DNA of 44,164 bases. It comes from Verrucomicrobiia bacterium (GTDB lineage: Bacteria; Verrucomicrobiota; Verrucomicrobiia; JABWAM01). Of this stretch, positions 7,446-16,709 are shown in pieces (position 1 is the first letter of the stretch; each line of letters begins with the position of its first letter). The position numbers and the translations under genes were made by a program. The DNA lies in the NCBI GenBank assembly GCA_020849895.1, contig JADZFN010000054.1:1-44164 (forward strand), given 5' to 3'. The notes beneath the pieces are model-generated. The model did not search any database, was not told where the DNA came from, and saw only the letters and a program-made list of their open reading frames with translations.

Positions 7446-8525
7446 TCAGTCGGTCGGCGCGACCTCGATCAGCGTAATGCGCTTTGGATCCGCCACGCCG
7501 AGCCCGGCCTCGGCAGCGGCATCGAGATAGGGTGCCTTGAGTTCGGCGGGTTCGATTTTCGCCTCCGGACGACGGAGGTTGATCTCGTGGAGCGCGAGGC
7601 GATCGAGCGCGAGGGGGTCGCGCCCCGCGTAGATCGCTTGATGCGGCCAGCAGACGGAAGGATCGAACGCCGGGCCGCCGGCAAACTGTCCGATGAGGCC
7701 GTCGAGGAGGTGGAGGACGCACTTCTTTTTCAGGATTTCGCTGCCGAACAGGTCCGTCAGGGAATCCTCGCGCACCGGCGTGGCGCGGAGCAGGCGGCGG
7801 AAATTGTCCACCACGCCGAGCGAAGAGTTCAGGCGGCAGCCGTAGAGACCGAGCCGCGCGTCGCTCATGAGCGGCGCGATGCCGATGAGGCGGTCCACGT
7901 CCTTGGTGACGATCTGGCTGAAGTGGGAGAGCGAACTCACCTGGTCGGTCTCGGCCGTGCCTTCCTTGCGAAACTCGCAGTCTCCCCAGATCAGTTTTCC
8001 CGGGGGAACCAGGTCCACTGCGACGGCGGGATCATAGCCGCGTTCGGGAAGCGTGGCGGTGACGGTCGCCCCGTCGGCGCGCCGCCCCATTCGATAGCCG
8101 GCCGCCTCCATTTGGGATTCGTCGCGATCGAAGACGATCACTTGCGAGGGGGAGACGCCCGCGGCGCGAAGCCCTTCGATCACGGCATCCACAACCTCGC
8201 GGCGAGTGGACATGACGGGGCCTGGGCTCGTGAGGATTTTGATGCCCACGCGATCGCCGGGGGAAACAAAGCGACGCCAAGCGGCGCCCGGTTCTTTTTC
8301 GCCGGCGAGACGGGCCACCGCGGCGTTCACGAGTCGCGCGGTTCGCGCGGCGTCCACCTTGAAGAGGCGGACCGTATGCTCGTCGCGGGCGCGCACAACC
8401 ACGGCGTTGGGCGGCGGCGACGGGGCATTTTGGGGCGCCTGCGCAAATCCGTTCGTCCCCGCCGCGGTTGCGGTCCATGCAGCAAGCGCAACGACATTGC
8501 CTCGCCGGAAAAATTGTGGCAGCAT
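7446..8525 (-). CDS. DUF362-domain exported protein
   Basis: A 359-residue protein with an N-terminal signal that carries a weak twin-arginine pattern (FFRRGNVVALAA). The rest matches the DUF362 fold: GDRVGIKILTSPGP, a block near VIVFDRDESQMEAAGY, and a long central region with NSSLGVVDNFRR. Biochemical function of this exported version is not established; related proteins carry ferredoxin domains, absent here. I chose the ATG at 8525 rather than the upstream ATG at 8594, which would run through the start region of the divergent kinase gene. It ends 42 bases before parB and may be cotranscribed with it. Confidence 0.75.
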   Translation of the reverse strand: MLPQFFRRGNVVALAAWTATAAGTNGFAQAPQNAPSPPPNAVVVRARDEHTVRLFKVDAARTARLVNAAVARLAGEKEPGAAWRRFVSPGDRVGIKILTSPGPVMSTRREVVDAVIEGLRAAGVSPSQVIVFDRDESQMEAAGYRMGRRADGATVTATLPERGYDPAVAVDLVPPGKLIWGDCEFRKEGTAETDQVSSLSHFSQIVTKDVDRLIGIAPLMSDARLGLYGCRLNSSLGVVDNFRRLLRATPVREDSLTDLFGSEILKKKCVLHLLDGLIGQFAGGPAFDPSVCWPHQAIYAGRDPLALDRLALHEINLRRPEAKIEPAELKAPYLDAAAEAGLGVADPKRITLIEVAPTD

Positions 8526-8586
8526 AGAACGCGGCACAGCATGAGTTAACGCGGCTCGCCGCGCAGCACGCAATCTAGTTCTCATC

Positions 8587-10353
8587 ATGAGCACGGAACC
8601 CGATCCTTTGATCGGTACGGTCCTCCGGTCCTATCGCCTGACGCGTCTCATTGGAAGAGGCGCCATGGGGATGGTCTACGCAGCGGAGCACGAAGACTCG
8701 GGGCTCCGGGTCGCTGTGAAATTCCTTTCGGGCGAATACTCCTCGAAGAAGGAATTCGTAGCCCGATTCATGCACGAAGCGGAGGCGTGCTCCGCGATGC
8801 AGCACGAGAACCTGATGCGCGTCTTCGAGGCCGGAGAACACGACGGGGTGTATTTCATGGTGATGGAATACGTGGATGGGATTGACCTCGCATACTTCCT
8901 CGAGACCCAGGAACGGGTGAAAGAATCCCAGGCGCTCCCCTGGCTGAAGCAGACCTGCCGTGCGCTCGCACACGCCCACGCCTACGGAATCGTTCACCGC
9001 GATTTGAAACCCGAGAACATCATGCTCACCCGCGACGGGGTGGTGAAGCTCGCCGATCTCGGGCTCTCGAAACGCCTCGATGCCGACGAAAATCTTTCGA
9101 TGACGCTTTCGGGCACCGTGATCGGCACGCCCTACTACATCTCGCCGGAACAAACGAAGGACGCCAAGCGCGTAGACGCGCGCACCGACATCTACTCCCT
9201 TGGCGCGACCTTCTACCATCTCCTCACCGGCCGCCCGCCTTTCAACGGGCATTCGGCCGCGGAGGTCATGGCGAAACACATGAACGAGCCGTTGACGCCG
9301 CCCCAGCGCCACAACCCCGCGTTGAGCGATCACTTGGGCGACCTCCTCCACAAAATGATGGAAAAAGATCCGGACAAGCGGTTCCCCTCCATGGTCGAGG
9401 TGCTCGAAGCGCTCGATCGGGTAGAACGCGGAGAAGCTCCGGTCGCCCGCACGGTCCGCTTGCGGCGGGATACGATTCCCGGATGGTCGGAGGTCGCCTC
9501 GTCCAAACCGCAAAGAACCCGCCGCGGATGGACGCTTCTCGCGGGAGGCGCGGCGGCCCTGATCGCGCTCGCCCTTTTCGCCGCCTGGTTCTTGAAGGGG
9601 AACGACGGCCGACGCGATCTCGCTCCGTCGTCTTTCGAGGCAACGGCCGCCACGTCGCCGCCGTCCTCTGCGACGCCGGAGGCGCCTCCGAGCGCGGAAA
9701 GGAATTCGCCGGTCCCAGTTTCGGTTCCCGCAACGACCCAGGAGGGCCCGCCTTCGATCGAGTCCCCTCCCTCTTCGGCGTCTGCTTCAACCAAGGCCTA
9801 TGAGGAAGAGGAGGAGGTTCATCTCGGGGGTGCGGCCGCCGTTCCCGAGAGGGTTTCTCTGCGCGCCTCGTTCCGTCCCATTGACGCGTTGGGGGCACTG
9901 ATCCTGGCGCTGGGGGTGATCGTGACCTCCCGCCACGGTTTCCGCGCGAGCTGCATCCGTGCCGTCGTCGTCTGGTTGGCCTTCGGGCTTGCCGCGGCGG
10001 GAACTTCGCCGTTGGCGGCCTGGTTGGCGAAAGTTTTGGTGGTTTCTCCCGGAGAAATCTCAACGGTCGCATTTCTCATCCTCAGCGCAGCGACACTCCT
10101 CGCAGCGTGGACCGCAACTCGCTCCTTCTCAAAGAAGGAACGGAAACACTGGAGCGCCGCGGTGGGACGGTTCCTCGCCGTAGTTCCCAGCGCCGCGGTG
10201 GGGATGGCCTTTGCGTTCTGGGCATTCGCGCTGATGGGTTTTCTCGCTGCCGCCGACCTCGGCGTGGCTGATTCCTGGATCGGTTCCCGCGTGATTTCCT
10301 GCTTCCCGGCTCTCGAGAAGACGGTTGACATCCAGTTGAAGGCGAAGCACTAG
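8587..10353 (+). CDS. Serine/threonine kinase with CvpA-like membrane C-domain
   Basis: A 588-residue Hanks-type kinase. Residues 17-280 are the kinase: glycine loop GRGAMGMV (23-30), K45, E64, HRD at 137-139, DLG at 157-159 and SPE near 186. A transmembrane helix spans about 315-336. A Pro/Ser/Thr linker with an acidic patch runs to about 425. Residues 430-575 hold four hydrophobic segments in the order and spacing of CvpA proteins (start FRPIDALGALILALG, end SWIGSRVISCFPAL). The usual extracytoplasmic sensor (PASTA, WD40, TPR) is missing, so this tail may be the sensory part. Seven bases separate its stop from dapF, suggesting cotranscription with lysine/peptidoglycan-precursor synthesis. 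The kinase call is firm; the CvpA likeness is by pattern only. Confidence 0.85.
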   Translation: MSTEPDPLIGTVLRSYRLTRLIGRGAMGMVYAAEHEDSGLRVAVKFLSGEYSSKKEFVARFMHEAEACSAMQHENLMRVFEAGEHDGVYFMVMEYVDGIDLAYFLETQERVKESQALPWLKQTCRALAHAHAYGIVHRDLKPENIMLTRDGVVKLADLGLSKRLDADENLSMTLSGTVIGTPYYISPEQTKDAKRVDARTDIYSLGATFYHLLTGRPPFNGHSAAEVMAKHMNEPLTPPQRHNPALSDHLGDLLHKMMEKDPDKRFPSMVEVLEALDRVERGEAPVARTVRLRRDTIPGWSEVASSKPQRTRRGWTLLAGGAAALIALALFAAWFLKGNDGRRDLAPSSFEATAATSPPSSATPEAPPSAERNSPVPVSVPATTQEGPPSIESPPSSASASTKAYEEEEEVHLGGAAAVPERVSLRASFRPIDALGALILALGVIVTSRHGFRASCIRAVVVWLAFGLAAAGTSPLAAWLAKVLVVSPGEISTVAFLILSAATLLAAWTATRSFSKKERKHWSAAVGRFLAVVPSAAVGMAFAFWAFALMGFLAAADLGVADSWIGSRVISCFPALEKTVDIQLKAKH

Positions 10354-10360
10354 TCCTGCC

Positions 10361-11170
10361 GTGCGCCTCGCGTTCGTCAAGATGAACGGGGCGGGCAACG
10401 ACTTCGTACTGCTCGACAACCGTTCGCGTGAGATCTCCCTTTCTCGGGAGCAGATCGAACGCTTGTGCGACCGCCATCGTGGAGTGGGCGCGGATGGGCT
10501 TCTCCTCGTCGAGCCGCCGGCAACGCCTGCCGCGCAGCTTCGCATGCGCTACTATAACCGCGACGGCGGCGAAGCCGAGATGTGCGGCAACGGCGCGCGC
10601 TGTTTCGCGCGTTTTGCACGACGCCTCGGCGCATGCGGGACGAGCGTGGTGTTCGACACGAAGGCCGGCCTGGTCCGCGCCGCGTTCGAAGGCGAGGGCG
10701 TCCGCGTGGCCCTCTCCGATCCGCGCGATCTGAAACTGGGCCGAAGGATCGCCCTTTCCCGGGGAGAAACCGAAGTGCATTCGGTGAACACCGGGGTCCC
10801 TCATGCGGTGGTCTTTGTGGACGACGTCGAAGACGTGGACGTCGCCGCGCTGGGGCGAGAAATTCGTTGCCACGCGGAATTCGCGCCGTCGGGGACCAAC
10901 GCCAATTTCATCCAGCACCTCGACGGCGGCGCCATTCGCGTGCGCACCTACGAACGCGGTGTCGAGGCCGAGACCCTGGCGTGCGGCACGGGGGTGGCGG
11001 CCAGCGCGTTGATCGCCCACGCGCAGCTCGGGATGCCTTCTCCCGTGGCGGTGCGCGTGCAGGGCGGCGACACGCTCGAGGTGCGCTTCCGCCGGAGCGG
11101 AGGGCGCTTCGCGGACGTCGCCCTCGAAGGGCCCGCCGATTTCGTTTTCGAGGGCGCAATCGAGATTTGA
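10361..11170 (+). CDS. dapF: Diaminopimelate epimerase
   Basis: Interconverts LL- and meso-diaminopimelate in lysine and peptidoglycan synthesis. The 269-residue protein has both catalytic cysteines: C75 in EMCGNGARC and C208 in LACGTGVAAS, and the N-terminal KMNGAGNDFV signature. GTG at 10361 is used; it follows the kinase stop by seven bases. dapA follows after 87 bases and a small hairpin, so the dap genes may be partly uncoupled by their own promoter. Confidence 0.95.
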   Translation: MRLAFVKMNGAGNDFVLLDNRSREISLSREQIERLCDRHRGVGADGLLLVEPPATPAAQLRMRYYNRDGGEAEMCGNGARCFARFARRLGACGTSVVFDTKAGLVRAAFEGEGVRVALSDPRDLKLGRRIALSRGETEVHSVNTGVPHAVVFVDDVEDVDVAALGREIRCHAEFAPSGTNANFIQHLDGGAIRVRTYERGVEAETLACGTGVAASALIAHAQLGMPSPVAVRVQGGDTLEVRFRRSGGRFADVALEGPADFVFEGAIEI

Positions 11171-11191
11171 TCCGTCCGGCGGCGCCGCAAA

Positions 11192-11209
11192 ACCGCAGCC
11201 GCCTGCGGT
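11192..11209. terminator. Hairpin between dapF and dapA
   Basis: A 7-bp perfect stem (ACCGCAG / CTGCGGT) with a 4-base loop, followed by CTTCTC. Could be a weak terminator or attenuator separating dapF from the dapA promoter. Confidence 0.35.
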
Positions 11210-11222
11210 CTTCTCATGAGGC

Positions 11223-11251
11223 TTTCCAAATGTGGAGCGCGGGAGTATCCT
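11223..11251 (+). promoter_or_regulatory. dapA promoter, leaderless spacing
   Basis: TTTCCA (11223-11228), 17 bp, TATCCT (11246-11251). The -10 ends six bases before the dapA ATG. Confidence 0.4.
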
Positions 11252-11257
11252 GCCGCC

Positions 11258-12136
11258 ATGTTCGCCGGAACTTACACCGCGCTGGTCACCCCGTTTCGCG
11301 AAGGCGTTGTGGACGAGAAGGCTCTCGCCGCGCTCGTCGAGTGGCAGATCGAGTCGGGGGTGGACGGGCTCGTGCCGGTCGGCACCACCGGCGAATCGCC
11401 GACGCTTGATCACGCCGAACACCTCCGTGTGATCGCAGCGGTGGTCGAGTTCGCTAAACGCCGCGTGAAGGTGATCGGAGGAACGGGGGCGAACGCCACG
11501 GCGGAGGCGATCGAGCTGACTCGCGCCGCGGAAAAGGCGGGCGCGGACGCCTCGCTCCAGGTCGCGCCTTACTATAACAAGCCGACGCAGGAGGGGCTTT
11601 ACCGCCACTTCAAGGCGATCGCCGCCGCGTCGAAGCTGCCGCTCGTCCTCTACAGCATTCCCGGCCGCTGCGGGATCGAGATCGGAGTGGAGACCTGCCG
11701 ACGGCTCGCCGCGGATTGCCCGACGGTGGTGGCCATCAAGGAAGCGGGAGGCGCGCCCGATCGCGTGAGCCAGCTTTGCGCCGCGCTCCCGGCGTCGTTT
11801 GCCGTCCTCTCGGGCGATGATTCGATGACGCTCCCCTTCATGGCGGTGGGCGCCGTCGGCGTGATCAGCGTGGCGTCCAACGTCGCCCCGCGCGAAGTCT
11901 GCCGGATGGTGCGCGCCGCCGCCGAAGGCAAAACGGAGGAGGCGCGGGCGATGCACGCGCGGCTGTTCCCTTTCTTCAAGAGCCTGTTTATCGAGACCAA
12001 TCCCATCCCCGTGAAGGCGGCGCTGGCCATGGCGGGACGAATCCGCGAGGAATATCGCCTGCCGCTTTGCGAGATGGGGCGCGAAAACCGGGCGCGCCTC
12101 GAGGAGACCCTGCGCTCTCTCGGCCTGCTTTCCTGA
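11258..12136 (+). CDS. dapA: 4-hydroxy-tetrahydrodipicolinate synthase
   Basis: Condenses pyruvate with aspartate semialdehyde, the first dedicated step to diaminopimelate. Length 292 residues equals E. coli DapA. Visible: GTTGESPTL (T44/T45 of the active site), PYYNKPTQEGLYRHF, Y132 in LYSIPGR and the Schiff-base lysine K161 in AIKEAGG. The ATG at 11258 starts at the conserved FAGTYTALVTPF; an upstream in-frame ATG adds 14 unrelated residues. With dapF upstream it supplies precursor for lysine and cell wall. Confidence 0.95.
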   Translation: MFAGTYTALVTPFREGVVDEKALAALVEWQIESGVDGLVPVGTTGESPTLDHAEHLRVIAAVVEFAKRRVKVIGGTGANATAEAIELTRAAEKAGADASLQVAPYYNKPTQEGLYRHFKAIAAASKLPLVLYSIPGRCGIEIGVETCRRLAADCPTVVAIKEAGGAPDRVSQLCAALPASFAVLSGDDSMTLPFMAVGAVGVISVASNVAPREVCRMVRAAAEGKTEEARAMHARLFPFFKSLFIETNPIPVKAALAMAGRIREEYRLPLCEMGRENRARLEETLRSLGLLS

Positions 12137-12137
12137 T

Positions 12138-12178
12138 CGCGCGTTTCTTCCGGCGCCTCCTGCGGAGGAAGGAGCGCG
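12138..12178. terminator. Inverted repeats in the dapA/GT9 convergent gap
   Basis: Alternative stems CTTCC/GGAAG (12147-12151 with 12167-12171) and CCTCC/GGAGG (12156-12160 with 12164-12168), flanked by GCGCG arms. Position between convergent genes suggests a bidirectional terminator; no clear U-tract. Confidence 0.3.
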
Positions 12179-12212
12179 CCGAACTCGCCGCGGCGCGGGA
12201 TTCGAGGCCTCC

Positions 12213-13376
12213 TCACGCCGCCGGGTTTTTCTCGTTTTCGAGCAACGCCCGCGCGGTTTCCACAACGCGCGCCTCGGCGGTCAAGGGGTCGGATGCGTGG
12301 ATCGCGACAAAGCGTCCGGGCGCTTCGTAGCCGAAGTCGCGCCGCGCCTCGTCCGTCGAAAAAACGCCGACGCAACGCGCTCCCGCTGCGACGGCCAGGT
12401 GATACGGGCCGCAGTCATTCGAGAGAAACAGGCGGCATTTCGCGAGCGTCGCGATCAGGACGGCCGGCGCCTGCGCGAGGAGCACCGCTCCGCGCCCTCC
12501 GCTTTTCTCCACCCATGCCGCCACGGCGGGATCTGCCGCGCGATCGTCGCCGGGGCCGAATGCGAGACGGATGCGATGGCCGGCATCCGTGAGGCACGAC
12601 GCCACCCGGAGCCAGGCCGCCAAGGGCCACCCCTTGCTCCAATGTTTCGAGACGAAAATCACAGTCGCCGGCGCACCTCTTCCGAGGAGATTTTCGGCCG
12701 CGGCCAGCGCCGCGGAATCGGGAACCACGCGCGGCAGGGGCGGAGAGAACGAGATGCGCGTTTCCGGCTTCAGAGGCGCGGTGAGACGGAGAAGGCTTGC
12801 GCGCATCGGTTCGTCCGACGGGGCGGACACCGCGTCGGTGAGAAAGGCGCGACTTTCTTCGTTGGCGAAGCCGATTCGGCGTCCGGCGCGCGCGACGAGG
12901 CAGAGGGCGAGCGCGGTCATCGAGGATTTGCCCGGTGGATCGCAGGCGATCGCGGCGTCCCAGCCCGCGCGTAGGGCGCGAAAAAGGCGGACTGTCGCGC
13001 GAGGAGAGACGAGGGCGCGGCGGGGCAACACGTGGATCGCGTCGAGGTCCGGAGCGCCGGCGAAGAAGGGCGCCAGCGTCTCGCGCATGACCGCCGCGAT
13101 CCGGATGTCCGGGAAAAGACGGCGGCACCCGGCGGCGAGCGAAAGGACCATGGTCATGTCGCCGAGGGTTCGCCCCGTGCGAACGAGAAGAAGGCGGCGC
13201 GGCGAAGCGTCTCCCGAGGCCGCCGGCGTTCTTCCGGAGAAAAAAACGCGGAGGAGACGCAGCAGGACGTTGCGGGCGTCATGCTCGCGCGCGCGCCACC
13301 AGAGGCGTCGTCGGATCGCCGGTGGCAGCGACGCCGGTGGGATGCGAGGGCGAGGGTTCGACGGAGGGGCGTTCAC
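12213..13376 (-). CDS. Glycosyltransferase family 9 (heptosyltransferase-like)
   Basis: A 387-residue GT9 enzyme, expected to add a sugar from an ADP-heptose-type donor to the LPS core at the inner membrane. The N-domain shows LLLVRTGRTLGDMTM, the GT9 acceptor-side motif, and the C-domain LSNDCGPYHLAVAAG, the donor-binding motif (usual SNDSGPMHLAA; here Ser to Cys and Met to Tyr). I chose GTG 13376, which overlaps the stop of the upstream LpxL-WaaF gene as GTGA, over ATG 13478 lying well inside that gene. Third gene of the lpxK operon; which core sugar it adds is not known. Confidence 0.8.
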   Translation of the reverse strand: MNAPPSNPRPRIPPASLPPAIRRRLWWRAREHDARNVLLRLLRVFFSGRTPAASGDASPRRLLLVRTGRTLGDMTMVLSLAAGCRRLFPDIRIAAVMRETLAPFFAGAPDLDAIHVLPRRALVSPRATVRLFRALRAGWDAAIACDPPGKSSMTALALCLVARAGRRIGFANEESRAFLTDAVSAPSDEPMRASLLRLTAPLKPETRISFSPPLPRVVPDSAALAAAENLLGRGAPATVIFVSKHWSKGWPLAAWLRVASCLTDAGHRIRLAFGPGDDRAADPAVAAWVEKSGGRGAVLLAQAPAVLIATLAKCRLFLSNDCGPYHLAVAAGARCVGVFSTDEARRDFGYEAPGRFVAIHASDPLTAEARVVETARALLENEKNPAA

Positions 13377-15250
13377 GACGTCAGGACTTCCCGGAGGGCG
13401 CGTTCGACCGCCTCCACGGAGACCGCTTTCATGCATCGGAGGTCCGTAGGACATTCGCGCAGGAAACAGGGGCTGCACTCGACGGGCACGCGCAGGACGC
13501 GATGCCCTTCGCCGAGCGGTCCCGTGCGGGACGGATCGGTCGAGCCGAAGACGGCGATCACTCTTGCGCCGACTGCGGCGGCGAGGTGCATCGGACCGGA
13601 ATCGTTGCAGACCACGGCGGCGGCGGCCGCCATGAGCGCGGCGAGTTCATCAAGGCGATATGCGCCGGTGCGGTCTTCAACCGCCGCGCCCATCCGCGCG
13701 GCGAGGGCGGCGTTCGCGCCGCGTTCCGCGCCGTTCCCGACGAGCGTCCAACGCAGGTCGGGGTTGCGCCGGACCAACTCGACAAACCGCTCCGGCAGCC
13801 AGCGTTTCGCCGATCCGTAGGCCGCCCCCGGATGGAGGATCACGCGGGGCGACTTCGACGCGCATGGCTTTTCCGGGAGATCGAGGCGCGGCGGCGTGGA
13901 GTCCGTCGCGCCGCCCAGCCAGCGCGCGAGGCCGAGGAAGTCGCGCGCCTGGTGTTCGACGGGCGAGGCGCGGAAACTTTCCGGACAGACGGCGGTGAGC
14001 AGCGCCCGGCGTCTGTGGCCCGCGGCGCCGAAGCGGCGCGGGATGCCGAGCCTCCACGCCTCGATCGCGGTGCGGAGCGAATTCGGAAACAGGACCGCCG
14101 CTTCGTAGCGTCCGCGCGGCACTTCCCGGAGCGAGGTGAACACCTTGTCCACGTAGGACTGCCCCGCCCAGAGGGAGGCGAGCTTGGGAGGCGTGAGCAG
14201 CGCGAGACGGCAATCGGGACGGCCCGCGCGGATCGCGCGAAGCGCCGGGATGGACATCACGGCGTCGCCGAGCCAGTTCGGGGTGCGGACCAGGATGTGA
14301 AATGGTTGGAGGCCGGCGGGGTCGTCCGCATGCCAGCCCCGGCGATAGGCGGGGAACAGGATGTTCGGCGAAGGCGTCTTCCAGCGATCATGGAGCCAGA
14401 ACCACGCGGCAGGATCGCGGCGGATTTCGGCTTCAAGCTGCGCGTGGATCGCCTCCATGATCGCGCCGTCGCTTCGGCCTTCGGACGGGATGGGCGCACC
14501 GTATTCGACGGACCACTTCGGCGCGTTTCGTCCGGTGGCCCGACAAAAGACCGGCACGATCGCGGCGCCCGTCCTTCGCGCGAGGAGCGCGGGGAGGATG
14601 GTCGTCGAGGCCATCCGTCCCAGGAAGGGAACCCACATGCCGTGATCGCCGGCGTGTTGATCCACGAGGACGCCGACCACACCGCCCCGTCGGAGGCGGC
14701 GCGCGATTTCGCCGAATCCGCCCGCGCCGGACGCATGCCGGTTGATGAGCGCAACGTTCGCGCGCGCGCGCCACTCGCGGACGAGGGCGTCCGCGCTCGC
14801 GTTGCGGAGCGGCTGATAGATCACGGCGAATTCGACGCCGGGCACGCCGGCGACCGCCCGGGCGAGGGCCTCCCAGTGGCCGAGATGAAAGAGCGCGGCC
14901 ACGACGCCCCGGCCCCGGGCGAGCGCGGGACGGAGGTTTTCCTCGACGCCGCGCAGCTCGAACAGGCCGCGGAGTTCCGCGTCCGACCGCGCGCCCATCC
15001 AAACGGTCCAGAGCGCGTTCTCCGCAAGGCGGCGGAAGGCTTCGCGCCCGAGGCGCCGGAGTTCGGCGGACGACGCCCGGTCTTTGGAGAAAATCTCGAG
15101 GTTGCGGAGTACGAGGCGCCGGCGGGCGCCGGCCAACGCCCAGCCGACGGTCGCCGCCGCGCGCGCGAGAGGCGCGAATCCGCGAGTCGGCATCCGTTGG
15201 ATGAGTCCGGCGGCGAACCTAGCCCAGGCAGATGCGTGAGACGCACTCAT
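13373..15250 (-). CDS. Lipid A acyltransferase (LpxL/HtrB-like) fused to heptosyltransferase II (WaaF-like)
   Basis: A 625-residue bifunctional protein. Residues 10-295 are an LpxL-type late acyltransferase: HX4E as H122-LGHW-E127, VDQHAG near 195 with the FLG that follows, and FWLHDRWK near 283. Residues about 316-625 are a complete GT9 heptosyltransferase II: RTPNWLGDAVMS (321-331), HPGAAYGSAKRW and NDSGPMHLAAAVG, then FGSTDPSRTGPLG. The order means one polypeptide could acylate lipid A and add the second heptose. In E. coli these are separate genes. The start overlaps lpxK by 32 bases; an alternative ATG at 15193 avoids overlap but removes a helix typical of the family, so I kept 15250. 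Confidence 0.85.
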   Translation of the reverse strand: MSASHASAWARFAAGLIQRMPTRGFAPLARAAATVGWALAGARRRLVLRNLEIFSKDRASSAELRRLGREAFRRLAENALWTVWMGARSDAELRGLFELRGVEENLRPALARGRGVVAALFHLGHWEALARAVAGVPGVEFAVIYQPLRNASADALVREWRARANVALINRHASGAGGFGEIARRLRRGGVVGVLVDQHAGDHGMWVPFLGRMASTTILPALLARRTGAAIVPVFCRATGRNAPKWSVEYGAPIPSEGRSDGAIMEAIHAQLEAEIRRDPAAWFWLHDRWKTPSPNILFPAYRRGWHADDPAGLQPFHILVRTPNWLGDAVMSIPALRAIRAGRPDCRLALLTPPKLASLWAGQSYVDKVFTSLREVPRGRYEAAVLFPNSLRTAIEAWRLGIPRRFGAAGHRRRALLTAVCPESFRASPVEHQARDFLGLARWLGGATDSTPPRLDLPEKPCASKSPRVILHPGAAYGSAKRWLPERFVELVRRNPDLRWTLVGNGAERGANAALAARMGAAVEDRTGAYRLDELAALMAAAAAVVCNDSGPMHLAAAVGARVIAVFGSTDPSRTGPLGEGHRVLRVPVECSPCFLRECPTDLRCMKAVSVEAVERALREVLTS

Positions 15251-16397
15251 CGAAGTCTTCGGCGCCGCGCAGGATCTCGATTTCGACGCGGAGGAAATAG
15301 ATCGGCACGTCCACGCGTTCGAGCTTCGGAAAGCGCACGGCGTCTTTTTCCGTGGTGATGATGACCTGCGCGAAGCGCCGACGGCTGCGGTTGATCATGT
15401 TGAGAATTTCTTGCTGAGTGAAGCGGTGGTGGTCGGCGTACTGGCGGGAATCCACGATCTCGGCGCCGAGGCGTTCGAGACTTTCTTCGAAGCCGTCCGG
15501 CATCGCGATCCCGGAGATCGCTCCGATCTTCTTTCCCTTGAGGAAAGCCAGCGGCTGGCGATCGGCAGGATCGTAGACGTTTTGAAACCAGAGCGGTTTG
15601 TGGCCACATTCGATGATTTCGGCGCGGGTGTTGTAGCGGCGGAGAGTCTTCACCAGGTCCTCGACGGGCGCACCATCGCATTTGGTCAGAAAGATGTAGT
15701 CCGCCCTGGCGAGATTGCGGCGCGGCTCGCGCAGCGAACCCCGGGGGAGCAGGTGCTGGTTGCCGAAGGGGTTGGTCCGGTCCACGAGCACCAGGTTCAG
15801 GCGGCTCTTCAGCGACAGATACTGGAACCCGTCGTCGAGGAGCAGGGTGTCGATCCCGAGCTGTTCGATGGCGTAACGCCCGCTCTTGACGCGGTCCTTG
15901 TCCACCAGCACGACCACGTCCTTGAGGTTCGAGGCGAGCATGTACGGCTCGTCGCCGGCGGTGGCGGAATCGAGGAGCAACGCCTTGCCGTCGGAGACAA
16001 CGCGCGGTTCGCCGGCCTCCTTGCGGAAGGTGAGGCGCAACCAGAGGCGTTCGAGGAACGGACGCGGCTCGCTTTTGTAGCCGCGGCTGAGAATGGCAAC
16101 GCGCCGCCCGCGCTGTTGCAGGGCGCGCGCCAGTTTTTCGACCACCGGCGTTTTGCCCGTGCCGCCGACGGTGAGATTCCCCACGCAGATGACGAGGCAA
16201 CCCAGGGTGTGATCGCGAAAGATTCGCTTCCGATAGAGGTAGTGGCGGAGCTGGACGATGCCCGCGAAGAGGCGCGAGAACGCGAAGAGGACCCCCCTCA
16301 GCGCCGCGGCGCGCTTGCCGCGGCGCTTCTCATAGATGACCTCGACCGCGAAGGTCTCGAGAGCTTCCAAACGACTTTTCCACCATCCGTTCGCCAT
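15219..16397 (-). CDS. lpxK: Tetraacyldisaccharide 4'-kinase
   Basis: Phosphorylates the lipid A disaccharide precursor at the 4' position at the inner membrane. The 392-residue product has an N-terminal membrane-associated helix region (about 30-60) and Walker [13 protein letters not shown] (73-84), then DDGFQYLSL and [10 protein letters not shown], the substrate-side blocks of LpxK, and [10 protein letters not shown] near the C-terminus. ATG 16397 was chosen because the family begins there; the upstream extension is non-homologous. First gene of lpxK, lpxL-waaF, GT9, a compact LPS unit on the minus strand. Confidence 0.92.
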   Translation of the reverse strand: MANGWWKSRLEALETFAVEVIYEKRRGKRAAALRGVLFAFSRLFAGIVQLRHYLYRKRIFRDHTLGCLVICVGNLTVGGTGKTPVVEKLARALQQRGRRVAILSRGYKSEPRPFLERLWLRLTFRKEAGEPRVVSDGKALLLDSATAGDEPYMLASNLKDVVVLVDKDRVKSGRYAIEQLGIDTLLLDDGFQYLSLKSRLNLVLVDRTNPFGNQHLLPRGSLREPRRNLARADYIFLTKCDGAPVEDLVKTLRRYNTRAEIIECGHKPLWFQNVYDPADRQPLAFLKGKKIGAISGIAMPDGFEESLERLGAEIVDSRQYADHHRFTQQEILNMINRSRRRFAQVIITTEKDAVRFPKLERVDVPIYFLRVEIEILRGAEDFDECVSRICLG

Positions 16398-16709
16398 GCC
16401 CGCCAACGTGCCAGCGCCGCGCGAGGCAGAAAAGCGCAAAAGCGCCAGCCCGATCCTCCTGCCGGTGAGCGGTTGAGGGGGATCAGGATGCTGAAACGGT
16501 CGTCTCAGTCGGCTTCTGACATTCGGCGGTCCAGCGATGGGCATGAGCGGCTCGACCTGGCTGGCTTTCATGGTGGACAGGCGTTTGAACATATCAACGA
16601 GGTGCCCGCGGGCATGGAGCGCGTGGTTCCCGCCGCGGTGCGGGCAATGTTCAGAGGGACGAAACCGCTTCTGCTGATCGCGAGAAGCGTGTTCCTGCGC
16701 TGTGACCTC

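Noticed and set aside
6348-8549. 733-codon open frame on the plus strand opposite parB and DUF362
   Set aside because: Third-frame shadow of GC-rich genes; no motif, and the minus-strand genes are certain.
10082-12265. 727-codon minus-strand frame opposite dapF and dapA
   Set aside because: Antisense shadow; dapF and dapA carry all catalytic residues.
16378-16420. Sigma-54 promoter (TGGCACG) before lpxK
   Set aside because: The -12 element (TTGC at the right spacing) is missing.
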